From Crossaster papposus (lineage: Eukaryota > Echinodermata > Asteroidea > Velatida > Solasteridae), in assembly GCA_037893245.1 (NCBI GenBank), contig JBAIAA010000009.1, positions 682,001 through 746,000 on the forward strand: a stretch of 64,000 nucleotides of DNA. The letters are read 5' to 3'. The notes under the pieces are model-generated. The model was not told where the DNA came from, made no database searches, and saw only the letters and a list, made by a program, of their open reading frames with translations. The position numbers were made by a program, and so were the translations under genes. Shown one piece after another: positions 25,901 to 39,900 of this stretch (the stretch's first letter is position 1; each line of letters starts with the position of its first letter).

Positions 25901-28900
25901 CATGTATCTGAGCTGCGAACCTCAACGTTGTTCGAGATTATAGAGACACTCATCAGCTCGACATCTGAGCCAAAATATTGCCAAATGTCTCACTGGAACA
26001 AACCTAAACTGAGAGACTCATGCGTCAGGACACTGGCGGCATATGCCTATGTGGCACTACACGTGTACATACAAACACATCAGAAAACATGGCTGCGAAT
26101 GAGGATAATGTTCTCGACATATATCTGAGCTGCGAACCTCAACGTTGTTCGAGAATGAAGAAACACTAACCAGCTCGACATCTGAGCCAAAATATTGCCA
26201 AATTTCACACTGGAACAAACCTAAACTGAGAGACTCATGCGGCAGGACACTGGCGGCATATGCCTATGTGGCACTACACGTGTACATGCAAACACATCAG
26301 AAAACGTGGCTGCGAATGAGGATATTTTTCTCGACATATATCTGAGCTGCGAGCCTCAACGTTGTTCGAGAATGAAGAGACATTCACCACCTCGACATCT
26401 GAGCTAACATATCGCCAAAATTCTCACCGGAAGAGACCAAAACTTTGAGACACATGCGTCAGGACACTGGCGGCATATGCCTATGTGGCACTACACGTGT
26501 ACATACAAACACATCAGAAAACATGGCTGCGAATGAGGATATTTTTCTCGACATATATCTGAGCTGCGAGCCTCAACGTTGTTCGAGATTATAGAGACAC
26601 TCACCAGCTCGACATCCGAGCCAAAATATTGCCAAATTTCTCACTGGAACAAACCTAAACTGAGAGACTCATGCGTCAGGACACTGGCGGCATATGCCTA
26701 TGTGGCACTACACGTGTACATACAAACACATCAGAAAACATGGCTGCGAATGAGGATAATGTTCTGGACATATATCTGAGCTGCGAACCTCAACGTTGTT
26801 CGAGAATGAAGAAACACTAACCAGCTCGACATCTGAGCCAAAATATTGCCAAATTTCACACTGGAACAAACCTAAACTGAGAGACTCATGCGTCAGGACA
26901 CTGGCGGCAAATGCCTATGTGGCACTACACGTGTACATGCAAACACATCAGAAAACATGGCTGCGAATGAGGATATTTTTCTCGACATATATCTGAGCTG
27001 CGAGCCTCAACGTTGTTCGAGAATGAAGAGACACTCACAAGCTCGACATCCGAGCCAAAATATTGCCAAATTTCTCACTGAAAAAACAAACAAACTGTGA
27101 GACTCATGCTTCTGGACACTGGTGACATGATAATGTTCTCGACATGTATCTGAGCTGCGAACCTCAACGTTGTTCGAGAATAAAGAGACACTCATCAGCT
27201 CGACATCTGAGCCAAAATATTGCCAACTTTCTCACTGGAACAAACCTAAACTGAGAGACTCATGGGTCAGGACACTGGCGGCATATGCCTATGTGGCACT
27301 ACACGTGTACATACAAACACATCAGAAAACATGGCTGCGAATGAGGATATTTTTCTCGACATATATCTGAGCTGCGAACCTCAACGTTGTTCGAGAATAG
27401 AGAGACACTAACCAGCTCGACATCCGAGCCAAAATATTGCCAAATTTCTCACTGGAACAAACCTAAGCTGAGAGACTCATGCGTCAGGATACTGGCGGCA
27501 TAGGCCTATTTGGCAATACACGTGTACATACATACACATCAGAAAACATGGCTGCGAATGAGGATAATGTTCTCGACATATATCTGAGCTGCGAACCTCA
27601 ACGTTGTTCGAGAATGAGGAGACACTCACCAGCTCGACATCTGAGCCAAAATATTGCCAAATTTCTCACTGGAACAAACCTAAACTGAGAGACTCATGCG
27701 TCAGGACACTGGCGGCATATGCCTATGTGGCAATACACGTGTACATACAAACACATCAGAAAACATGCCTGCAAATGCGGATATTTTTCTCGACATATAT
27801 CTGAGCTGCGAACCTCAACGTTGTTGGAGAATGAAGAGACATTCACCACCTCCACATCTGAGCTAACATATCGCCAAAATTCTCACCGGAAGAGACCAAA
27901 ACTTTGAGACACATGCGTCAGGACAATGGCGGCATAGGCCTATGCGGCAATACACGTGTACACGCATAAACATAAGAAAACATGGCTGCGAATGAGGATA
28001 ATTTTATGAACTTATATCTGAGCTGCGAACCTCAACGTTGTTCGAGAATGAAGAGACACTAACCAGCTCGACATCTGAGCCAAAATATTGCCAAATTTCT
28101 CACTGGAACAAACCTAAACTGAGAGACTCATGCGTCAGGACACTGGCGGCATATGCCTATGTGGCACTACACGTGTACATGCAAACACATCAGAAAACAT
28201 GGCTGCGAATGAGGATATTTTTCTCGACATATATCTGAGCTGCGAGCCTCAACGTTGTTCGAGAATGAAGAGACACTCACAAGCTCGACATCCAAGCCAA
28301 AATATTGCCAAATTTCTCACTGAAAAAAACACCAAACTGTGAGACTCATGCTTCTGGACACTGGTGACATGATAATGTTCTCGACATATATCTGAGCTGC
28401 GAACCTCAACGTTGTTCGAGAATGAGGAGACACTCACCAGCTCGACATCCGAGCCAAAATATTACCAAATTTCTCACTGGAAAAAACCCAAACTGAGAGA
28501 CTCATGCGTCAGGATACTGGCGGCATAGGCCTATGTGGCAATACACGTGTACAAACATACACATCAGAAAACATGGCTGCGAATGCGGATAATGTTCTCG
28601 ACATATATCTGAGCTGCGAACCTCAACGTTGTTCGAGAATGAAGAGACACTCACCAACTCGACATTTGGGCCAAAATATTGCAAAATTTCTCACTGGAAC
28701 AAACCTAAACTGAGAGACTCATGCGTCAGGACACTGGCGGCATATGCCTATGTGGCAATACACGTGTACATACATACGCATCAGAAAACATGGCTGCGAA
28801 TGAGGATAATGTTCTCGACATATATCTGAGCTGCGAACCTCAACGTTGTTCGAGAATGAAGAGACACTAACCAGCTCGACATCTGAGCCAAAATATTGCC

Positions 28901-29565
28901 AAATTTCTCACTGGAACAAACCTAAACTGAGAGACTCATGCGTCAGGACACTGGCGGCATATGCCTATGTGGCAATACACGTGTACATACATACGCATCA
29001 GAAAACATGGCTGCGAATGAGGATAATGTTCTCGACATATATCTGAGCTGCGAACCTCAACGTTGTTCGAGAATGAAGAGACACTCACCAGCTCGACATC
29101 TGAGCCAAAATATTGCCAAATTTCTCACTGGAAAAAAAAACACCAAACTGTGAGACTCATGCTTCTGGACACTGGTGACATGATAATGTTCTCGACATGT
29201 ATCTGAGCTGCGAACCTCAACGTTGTTCGAGAATGAAGAGACACTCATCAGCTCGACATCTGAGCCAAAATATTGCCAAATTTCTCACTGGAACAAACCT
29301 AAACTGAGAGACTCATGCGTCAGGATACTGGCGGCATAGGCCTATGTGGCAATACACGTGTACATACATACACATCAGAAAACATGGCTGCGAATGAGGA
29401 TAATGTTCTCGACATATATCTGAGCTGCGAACCTCAACGTTGTTCGAGAATGAGGAGACACTCACCAGCTCGATATCTGAGCCAAAATATTGCCAAATTT
29501 CTCACTGGAACAAACCTAAACTGAGAGACTCATGCGTCAGGACACTGGCGGCATATGCCTATGTA
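19600..29565 (+). repeat. Left copy of a 9.95-kb near-identical segment
   Basis: This segment matches about 34620-44585 at a constant offset of 15021 bp, falling to 15020 after one A-tract length change near 29130. Among differences I could find by eye are 20304, 21236, 22325, 22801, 25198, 25594, 25888, 26256, 27180 and 28292, so the copies look about 99.9 percent identical. It contains the two 1832-bp higher-order repeats. The left boundary is set between a mismatch near 19475 and the shared attttgctcgac near 19682, and the right boundary near 29566 (ctatgtagcac versus ctatgtggcaa). Confidence 0.88.
23270..27085 (+). repeat. Tandem 1832-bp higher-order repeat, two copies plus remainder
   Basis: Units at about 23.27-25.10 kb repeat at about 25.10-26.93 kb with an offset of 1832 bp, equal to seven full and two short units. 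Private variants shared by both copies include gcgtccggac, atatctcagctgcg, cacgtgcacatac, catgcggcaggac, gttctggacat and gcggcaaatgcc (the last starts in the unit before each 1832-bp repeat). The match ends near 27085, where gaaaaaacaaacaaac replaces a plain A-tract. The same pair recurs at about 38.29-42.10 kb through the 15021-bp duplication, and a single copy is present at about 45.9-47.6 kb. Confidence 0.87.
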
Positions 29566-31199
29566 GCACTACACGTGTACATACAAACACATCAGAAAAC
29601 ATGGCTGCGAATGAGGATATTTTTCTCGACATATATCTGAGCTGCGAGCCTCAACGTTGTTCGAGATTATAGAGACACTCACCAGCTCGACATCCGAGCC
29701 AAAATATTGCCAAATTTCTCACTGGAAAAAAACCAAACTGAGAGACTCATGCGTCAGGATACTGGCGGCATAGGCCTATGTGGCAATACACGTGTACATA
29801 CATACACATCAGAAAACATGGCTGCGAATGAGGAAAATGTTCTCGACATATATCTGAGCTGCGAACCTCAACGTTGTTCGAGAATGAGGAGACACTCACC
29901 AGCTCGACATCTGAGCCAAAATATTGCCAAATTTCTCACTGGAACAAACATAAACTGAGAGACTCATGCGTCAGGACACTGGCGGCATATGCCTATGTGG
30001 CAATACACGTGTACATACAAACACATCAGAAAACATGGCTGCGAATGAGGATATTTTGCTCGACATATATCTGAGCTGCGAACCTCAACGTTGTTGGAGA
30101 ATGAAGAGACATTCACCACCTCCACATCTGAGCTAACATATCGCCAAAATTCTCACCAGAACAGACCAAAACTTTGAGACACATGCGTCAGGACACTGGC
30201 GGCATAGGCCTATGCGGCAATACACGTGTACACGCATAAACATAAAAAACATGGCTGCGAATGAGGATAATTTTATGAACTTATATCTGAGCTGCGAACC
30301 TCAACGTTGTTCGAGAATGAAGAGACACTCACCAGCTCGACATCTGAGCCAAAATATTGCCAAATTTCTCACTGGAACAAACCTAAACTTAGAGACTCAT
30401 GCGTCAGGACACTGGCGGCATATGCCTATGTGGCACTACACGTGTACATACAAACACATCAGAAAACATGGCTGCGAATGAGGATATTTTTCTCGACATA
30501 TATCTGAGCTGCGAGCCTCAACGTTGTTCGAGAATGAAGAGACACTCATCAGCTCGACGTCTGAGCCAAAATATTGCCAAATTTCTCACTGGAACAAACC
30601 TAAACTGAGAGACTCATGCGTCAGGACACTGGCGGCATATGCCTATGTAGCACTACACGTGTACATACAAACACATCAGAAAACATGGCTGCGAATGAGG
30701 ATATTTTTCTCGACATATATCTGAGCTGCGAGCCTCAACGTTGTTCGAGATTATAGAGACACTCACCAGCTCGACATCCGAGCCAAAATATTGCCAAATT
30801 TCTCACTGGAAAAAAACCAAACTGAGAGACTCATGCGTCAGGATACTGGCGGCATAGGCCTATGTGGCAATACACGTGTACATACATACACATCAGAAAA
30901 CATGGCTGCGAATGAGGAAAATGTTCTCGACATATATCTGAGCTGCGAACCTCAACGTTGTTCGAGAATGAGGAGACACTCACCAGCTCGACATCTGAGC
31001 CAAAATATTGCCAAATTTCTCACTGGAACAAACCTAAACTGAGAGACTCATGCGTCAGGACACTGGCGGCATATGCCTATGTGGCAATACACGTGTACAT
31101 ACAAACACATCAGAAAACATGCCTGCGAATGAGGATATTTTTCTCGACATATATCTGAGCTGCGAACCTCAACGTTGTTCGAGAATGAGGAGACATTCA

Positions 31200-34100
31200 C
31201 CAGCTCGACATCTGAGCTAACATATCGCCAAAATTCCCACCGGAAGAGACCAAAACTTTGAGACACATGCGTCAGGACACTGGCGGCATATGCCTATGTG
31301 GCAATACACGTGTACATACAAACACATCAGAAAACATGGCTGCGAATGAGGATATTTTTCTCGACATATATCTGAGCTGCGAACCTCAACGTTGTTGGAG
31401 AATAAAGAGACATTCACCACCTCCACATCTGAGCTAACATATCGCCAAAATTCCCACCGGAAGAGACCAAAACTTTGAGACACATGCGTCAGGACACTGG
31501 CGGCATAGGCCTATGCGGCAATACACGTGTACACGCATAAACATAAGAAAACATGGCTGTGAATGAGGATAATTTTATGAACTTATATCTGAGCTGCGAA
31601 CCTCAACGTTGTTCGAGAATGAAGAGACACTCACCAGCTCGACATCCGAGCCAAAATAATGCCAAATTTCTCACTGGAAAAAAAACCAAACTGTGAGACT
31701 TATGCTTCTGGACACTGCTGACATGATAATGTTCTCGACATGTATCTGAGCTGCGAACCTCAACTTTGTTCGAGAATGAAGAGACACTCATCAGCTCGAC
31801 ATCTGAGCCAAAATTTTGCCAAATTTTCACTGGAACAAACCTAAACTGAGAGACTCATGCGTCAGGACACTGGCGGCATATGCCTATGTGGCACTACACG
31901 TGTACATACAAACACATCAGAAAACATGGCTGCGAATGAGGATAATGTTCTCGACATATATCTGCGCTGCGAACCTCAACGTTGTTCGAGAATGAAGAGA
32001 CACTCACCAGCTCGACATCCGAGCCAAAATATTACCAAATTTCTCACTGGAAAAAACCCAAACTGAGAGACTCATGCGTCAGGATACTGGCGGCATAGGC
32101 CTATGTGGCAATACACGTGTACATACATACACATCAGAAAACATGGCTGCGAATGAGGATAATGTTCTCAACATATATCTGAGCTGCGAACATCAACGTT
32201 GTTCGAGAATGAGGAGACACTCACCAGCTCGACATCTGAGCCAAAATATTGCCAAATTTCTCACTGGAACAAACATAAACTGAGAGACTCATGCGTCAGG
32301 ACACTGGCGGCATATGCCTATGTGGCAATACACGTGTACATACAAACACATCAGAAAACATGGCTGCGAATGAGGATATTTTGCTCGACATATATCTGAG
32401 CTGCGAACCTCAACGTTGTTGGAGAATGAAGAGACATTCACCACCTCCACATCTGAGCTAACATATCGCCAAAATTCTCACCAGAACAGACCAAAACTTT
32501 GAGACACATGCGTCAGGACACTGGCGGCATAGGCCTATGCGGCAATACACGTGTACACGCATAAACATAAAAAACATGGCTGCGAATGAGGATAATTTTA
32601 TGAACTTATATCTGAGCTGCGAACCTCAACGTTGTTCGAGAATGAGGAGACACTCACCAGCTCGACATCTGAGCCAAAATATTGCCAAATTTCTCACTGG
32701 AACAAACCTAAACTGAGAGACTCATGCGTCAGGACACTGGCGGCATATGCCTATGTGGCAATACACGTGTACATACAAACACATCAGAAAACATGCCTGC
32801 GAATGAGGATATTTTTCTCGACATATATCTGAGCTGCGAACCTCAACGTTGTTGGAGAATGAAGAGACATTCACCACCTCCACATCTGAGCTAACATATC
32901 GCCAAAATTCTCACCGGAAGAAACCAAAACTTTAAGACAAATGCGTCAGGACACTGGCGGCATAGGCCTATGCGGCAATACACGGGTACACGCATAAACA
33001 TTAGAAAACATGGCTGCGAATGAGGATAATTTTATGAACTTATATCTGAGCTGTGAACCTCAACGTTGTTCGAGAATGAAGAGACACTCACCAGCTCGAC
33101 ATCCGAGCCAAAATATTACCAAATTTCTCACTGGAAAAAACCCAAACTGAGAGACTCATGCGTCAGGATACTGGCGGCATAGGCCTATGTGGCAATACAC
33201 GTGTACAAACATACACATCAGAAAACATAGCTGCGAATGAGGATAATGTTCTCGACATATATCTGAGCTGCGAACCTCAACGTTGTTCGAGAATTAAGAG
33301 ACACTCACCAGCTCGACATTTGAGCCAAAATATTGCAAAATTTCTCACTGGAACAAACCTACACTGAGAGACTCATGCGTCAAGACACTGGTGGCATATG
33401 CCTATGTGGCAATACACGTGTACATACATACGCATCAGAAAACATGGCTGCGAATGAGGATAATGTTCTCGACATATATCTGAGCTGCGAACCTCAACGT
33501 TGTTCGAGAATGAAGAGACATTCACCAGCTCGACATCTGAGCCAAAATATTGCCAAATTTCTCACTGGAAAAAAAACCAAACTGTGAGACTTATGCTTCT
33601 GGACACTGCTGACATGATAATGTTCTCGACATGTATCTGAGCTGCGAACCTCAACTTTGTTCGAGAATGAAGAGACACTCATCAGCTCGACATCTGAGCC
33701 AAAATTTTGCCAAATTTTCACTGGAACAAACCTAAACTGAGAGACTCATGCGTCAGGACACTGGCGGCATATGCCTATGTGGCACTACACGTGTACATAC
33801 AAACACATCAGAAAACATGGCTGCGAATGAGGATAATGTTCTCGACATATATCTGAGCTGCGAACCTCAACGTTGTTCGAGAATGAGGAGACATTCACCA
33901 GCTCGACATCTGAGCCAAAATATTGCCAAATTTCTCACTGGAACAAACCTAAACTGAGAGACTCATGCGTCAGGACACTGGCGGCATATGCCTATGTGGC
34001 AATACACGTGTACATACAAACACATCAGAAAACATGCCTGCGAATGAGGATATTTTTCTCGACATATATCTGAGCTGCGAACCTCAACGTTGTTGGAGAA

Positions 34101-34622
34101 TAAAGAGACATTCACCACCTCCACATCTGAGCTAACATATCGCCAAAATTCCCACCGGAAGAGACCAAAACTTTGAGACACATGCGTCAGGACACTGGCG
34201 GCATAGGCCTATGCGGCAATACACGTGTACACGCATAAACATAAGAAAACATGGCTGTGAATGAGGATAATTTTATGAACTTATATCTGAGCTGCGAACC
34301 TCAACGTTGTTCGAGAATGAAGAGACACTCACCAGCATGACATCCGAGCCAAAATAATGCCAGATTTCTCACTGGAAAAACAAACAAACTGAGAGGCTCA
34401 TGCGTCAGTATACTGGCGGCATAGGCCTATGTGGCAATACACGTGTACATACATAGACATCAGAAAACATGGCTGCGAATGAGGATAATGTTCTCGACAT
34501 ATATCTGAGCTGCGAACCTCAACGTTGTTGGAGAATGAAGAAACATTCACTACCTCCACATCTGAGCTAACATATCGCCAAAATTCTCACCGGAAGAGAC
34601 CAAAACTTTGAGACACATGCGT
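31200..34622 (+). repeat. Copy of 18.5-21.93 kb at 12695-bp offset
   Basis: About 31200-34622 matches about 18505-21927 at an offset of 12695 bp, which equals 15021 minus 2326. It includes the ccaaaattttgcc unit, the gaacatcaacg unit and the caccagcatgac unit. Slightly to the left, about 29870-32640 matches about 13993-16765 at 15875 bp, which equals 12695 plus 3180. These offset sums show that the copies form a nested series and are not independent events. Confidence 0.8.
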
Positions 34623-36949
34623 CAGGACACTGGCGGCATATGCCTATGTGGCAATACACGTGTACATACAAACACATCAGAAAACATGGCTGCGAATGAG
34701 GATATTTTGCTCGACATATATCTGAGCTGCGAACCTCAACGTTGTTGGAGAATGAAGAGACATTCACCACCTCCACATCTGAGCTAACATATCGCCAAAA
34801 TTCTCACCAGAACAGACCAAAACTTTGAGACACATGCGTCAGGACACTGGCGGCATAGGCCTATGCGGCAATACACGTGTACACGCATAAACATAAAAAA
34901 CATGGCTGCGAATGAGGATAATTTTATGAACTTATATCTGAGCTGCGAACCTCAACGTTGTTCGAGAATGAGGAGACACTCACCAGCTCGACATCTGAGC
35001 CAAAATATTGCCAAATTTCTCACTGGAACAAACCTAAACTGAGAGACTCATGCGTCAGGACACTGGCGGCATATGCCTATGTGGCAATACACGTGTACAT
35101 ACAAACACATCAGAAAACATGCCTGCGAATGAGGATATTTTTCTCGACATATATCTGAGCTGCGAACCTCAACGTTGTTGGAGAATGAAGAGACATTCAC
35201 CACCTCCACATCTGAGCTAACATATCGCCAAAATTCTCACCGGAAGAAACCAAAACTTTAAGACAAATGCGTCAGGACACTGGCGGCATAGGCCTATGCG
35301 GCAATACACGGGTACACGCATAAACATTAGAAAACATGGCTGCGAATGAGGATAATTTTATGAACTTATATCTGAGCTGTGAACCTCAACGTTGTTCGAG
35401 AATGAAGAGACACTCACCAGCTCGACATCCGAGCCAAAATATTACCAAATTTCTCACTGGAAAAAACCCAAACTGAGAGACTCATGCGTCAGGATACTGG
35501 CGGCATAGGCCTATGTGGCAATACACGTGTACAAACATACACATCAGAAAACATAGCTGCGAATGAGGATAATGTTCTCGACATATATCTGAGCTGCGAA
35601 CCTCAACGTTGTTCGAGAATTAAGAGACACTCACCAGCTCGACATTTGAGCCAAAATATTGCAAAATTTCTCACTGGAACAAACCTACACTGAGAGACTC
35701 ATGCGTCAAGACACTGGTGGCATATGCCTATGTGGCAATACACGTGTACATACATACGCATCAGAAAACATGGCTGCGAATGAGGATAATGTTCTCGACA
35801 TATATCTGAGCTGCGAACCTCAACGTTGTTCGAGAATGAAGAGACATTCACCAGCTCGACATCTGAGCCAAAATATTGCCAAATTTCTCACTGGAAAAAA
35901 AACCAAACTGTGAGACTTATGCTTCTGGACACTGCTGACATGATAATGTTCTCGACATGTATCTGAGCTGCGAACCTCAACTTTGTTCGAGAATGAAGAG
36001 ACACTCATCAGCTCGACATCTGAGCCAAAATTTTGCCAAATTTTCACTGGAACAAACCTAAACTGAGAGACTCATGCGTCAGGACACTGGCGGCATATGC
36101 CTATGTGGCACTACACGTGTACATACAAACACATCAGAAAACATGGCTGCGAATGAGGATAATGTTCTCGACATATATCTGAGCTGCGAACCTCAACGTT
36201 GTTCGAGAATGAGGAGACATTCACCAGCTCGACATCTGAGCCAAAATATTGCCAAATTTCTCACTGGAACAAACCTAAACTGAGAGACTCATGCGTCAGG
36301 ACACTGGCGGCATATGCCTATGTGGCAATACACGTGTACATACAAACACATCAGAAAACATGCCTGCGAATGAGGATATTTTTCTCGACATATATCTGAG
36401 CTGCGAACCTCAACGTTGTTGGAGAATAAAGAGACATTCACCACCTCCACATCTGAGCTAACATATCGCCAAAATTCCCACCGGAAGAGACCAAAACTTT
36501 GAGACACATGCGTCAGGACACTGGCGGCATAGGCCTATGCGGCAATACACGTGTACACGCATAAACATAAGAAAACATGGCTGTGAATGAGGATAATTTT
36601 ATGAACTTATATCTGAGCTGCGAACCTCAACGTTGTTCGAGAATGAAGAGACACTCACCAGCATGACATCCGAGCCAAAATAATGCCAGATTTCTCACTG
36701 GAAAAACAAACAAACTGAGAGGCTCATGCGTCAGTATACTGGCGGCATAGGCCTATGTGGCAATACACGTGTACATACATAGACATCAGAAAACATGGCT
36801 GCGAATGAGGATAATGTTCTCGACATATATCTGAGCTGCGAACCTCAACGTTGTTGGAGAATGAAGAAACATTCACTACCTCCACATCTGAGCTAACATA
36901 TCGCCAAAATTCTCACCGGAAGAGACCAAAACTTTGAGACACATGCGTC
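32298..36949 (+). repeat. Tandem 2326-bp higher-order repeat, two copies
   Basis: A unit of ten full and one short monomers at about 32298-34623 is directly followed by a second copy at about 34624-36949. Both copies share attttgctcgac, ctttaagacaaatgcg, acgggtacacgc, taaacattagaaaac, gagaattaagag, gtggcatatgcc, caccagcatgac and attcactacctcc. The junction lies between a type B diagnostic site near 34615 and a type A diagnostic T near 34641. I noticed no point differences between the copies, which suggests a very recent event. Confidence 0.88.
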
Positions 36950-39900
36950 AGGACACTGGCGGCATAGGCCTATGCGGCAATACACGTGTACACGCATAAA
37001 CATAGGAAAACATGGCTGCGAATGAGGATCATTTTATGAACTAATATCTGAGCTGCGAACCTCAACGTTGTTCGAGAATGAAGAGACACTCACCAGCTCG
37101 ACATCCGAGCCAAAATATTACCAAATTTCTCACTGGAAAAAACCCAAACTGAGAGACTCATGCGTCAGGATACTGGCGGCATAGGCCTATGTGGCAATAC
37201 ACGTGTACATACATACACATCAGAAAACATGGCTGCGAATGAGGATAATGTTCTCAACATATATCTGAGCTGCGAACATCAACGTTGTTCGAGAATGAGG
37301 AGACACTCACCAGCTCGACATCTGAGCCAAAATATTGCCAAATTTCTCACTGGAACAAACATAAACTGAGAGACTCATGCGTCAGGACACTGGCGGCATA
37401 TGCCTATGTGGCAATACACGTGTACATACAAACACATCAGAAAACATGGCTGCGAATGAGGATATTTTGCTCGACATATATCTGAGCTGCGAACCTCAAC
37501 GTTGTTGGAGAATGAAGAGACATTCACCACCTCCACATCTGAGCTAACATATCGCCAAAATTCTCACCAGAACAGACCAAAACTTTGAGACACATGCGTC
37601 AGGACACTGGCGGCATAGGCCTATGCGGCAATACACGTGTACACGCATAAACATAAAAAACATGGCTGCGAATGAGGATAATTTTATGAACTTATATCTG
37701 AGCTGCGAACCTCAACGTTGTTCGAGAATGAAGAGACACTCACCAGCTCGACATCTGAGCCAAAATATTGCCAAATTTCTCACTGGAACAAACCTAAACT
37801 TAGAGACTCATGCGTCAGGACACTGGCGGCATATGCCTATGTGGCACTACACGTGTACATACAAACACATCAGAAAACATGGCTGCGAATGAGGATATTT
37901 TTCTCGACATATATCTGAGCTGCGAGCCTCAACGTTGTTCGAGAATGAAGAGACACTCACCAGCTCGACATCCGAGCCAAAATATTGCCAAATTTCTCAC
38001 TGGAAAAAAACCCAAACTGAGAGACTAATGCGTCAGGATACTGGCGGCATAGGCCTATGTGGCAATACACGTGTACATACATACACATCAGAAAACATGG
38101 CTGCGAATGAGGATAATGTTCTCGACATATATCTGAGCTGCGAACATCAACGTTGTTCGAGAATGAGGAGACACTCACCAGCTCGACATCTGAGCCAAAA
38201 TATTGCCAAATTTCTCACTGGAACAAACATAAACTGAGAGACTCATGCGTCAGGACACTGGCGGCATATGCCTATGTGGCAATACACGTGTACATGCAAA
38301 CACATCAGAAAACATGGCTGCGAATGAGGATATTTTTCTCGACATATATCTGAGCTGCGAGCCTCAACGTTGTTCGAGAATGAAGAGACACTCACAAGCT
38401 CGACATCCGAGCCAAAATATTGCCAAATTTCTCACTGAAAAAAAAACCAAACTGTGAGACTCATGCTTCTGGACACTGGTGACATGATAATGTTGTCGAC
38501 ATGTATCTGAGCTGCGAACCTCAACGTTGTTCGAGAATGAAGAGACGCTCACCAGCTCGACATCTAAGCCAAAATATTGCCAAATTTCTCACTGGAACAA
38601 ACCTAAACTGAGAGACTCATGCGTCCGGACACTGGCGGCATATGCCTATGTGGCACTACACGTGTACATGCAAACACATCAGAAAACATGGCTGCGAATG
38701 AGGATATTTTCTCGACATATATCTCAGCTGCGAGCCTCAACGTTGTTCGAGAATGAAGAGACACTCACAAGCTCGACAACCGAGCCAAAATATTGCCAAA
38801 TTTCTCACTGGCAAAAAAACCAAACTGTGAGACTCATGCTTCTGGACACTGGTGACATGATAATGTTCTCAACATGTATCTGAGCTGCGAACCTCAACGT
38901 TGTTCGAGAATGAAGAGACACTCACCAGCTCGACATCTGAGCCAAAATATTGCCAAATTTGTCACTGGAACAAACATAAACTCAGAGACTCATGCGTCAG
39001 GACACTGGCGGCATATGCCTATATGGCACTACACGTGCACATACAAACACATCAGAAAACATGGCTGCGAATGAGGATATTTTTCTCGACATGTATCTGA
39101 GCTGCGAACCTCAACGTTGTTCGAGATTATAGAGACACTCATCAGCTCGACATCTGAGCCAAAATATTGCCAAATGTCTCACTGGAACAAACCTAAACTG
39201 AGAGACTCATGCGTCAGGACACTGGCGGCATATGCCTATGTGGCACTACACGTGTACATACAAACACATCAGAAAACATGGCTGCGAATGAGGATAATGT
39301 TCTCGACATATATCTGAGCTGCGAACCTCAACGTTGTTCGAGAATGAAGAAACACTAACCAGCTCGACATCTGAGCCAAAATATTGCCAAATTTCACACT
39401 GGAACAAACCTAAACTGAGAGACTCATGCGGCAGGACACTGGCGGCATATGCCTATGTGGCACTACACGTGTACATGCAAACACATCAGAAAACGTGGCT
39501 GCGAATGAGGATATTTTTCTCGACATATATCTGAGCTGCGAGCCTCAACGTTGTTCGAGAATGAAGAGACATTCACCACCTCGACATCTGAGCTAACATA
39601 TCGCCAAAATTCTCACCGGAAGAGACCAAAACTTTGAGACACATGCGTCAGGACACTGGCGGCATATGCCTATGTGGCACTACACGTGTACATACAAACA
39701 CATCAGAAAACATGGCTGCGAATGAGGATATTTTTCTCGACATATATCTGAGCTGCGAGCCTCAACGTTGTTCGAGATTATAGAGACACTCACCAGCTCG
39801 ACATCCGAGCCAAAATATTGCCAAATTTCTCACTGGAACAAACCTAAACTGAGAGACTCATGCGTCAGGACACTGGCGGCATATGCCTATGTGGCACTAC

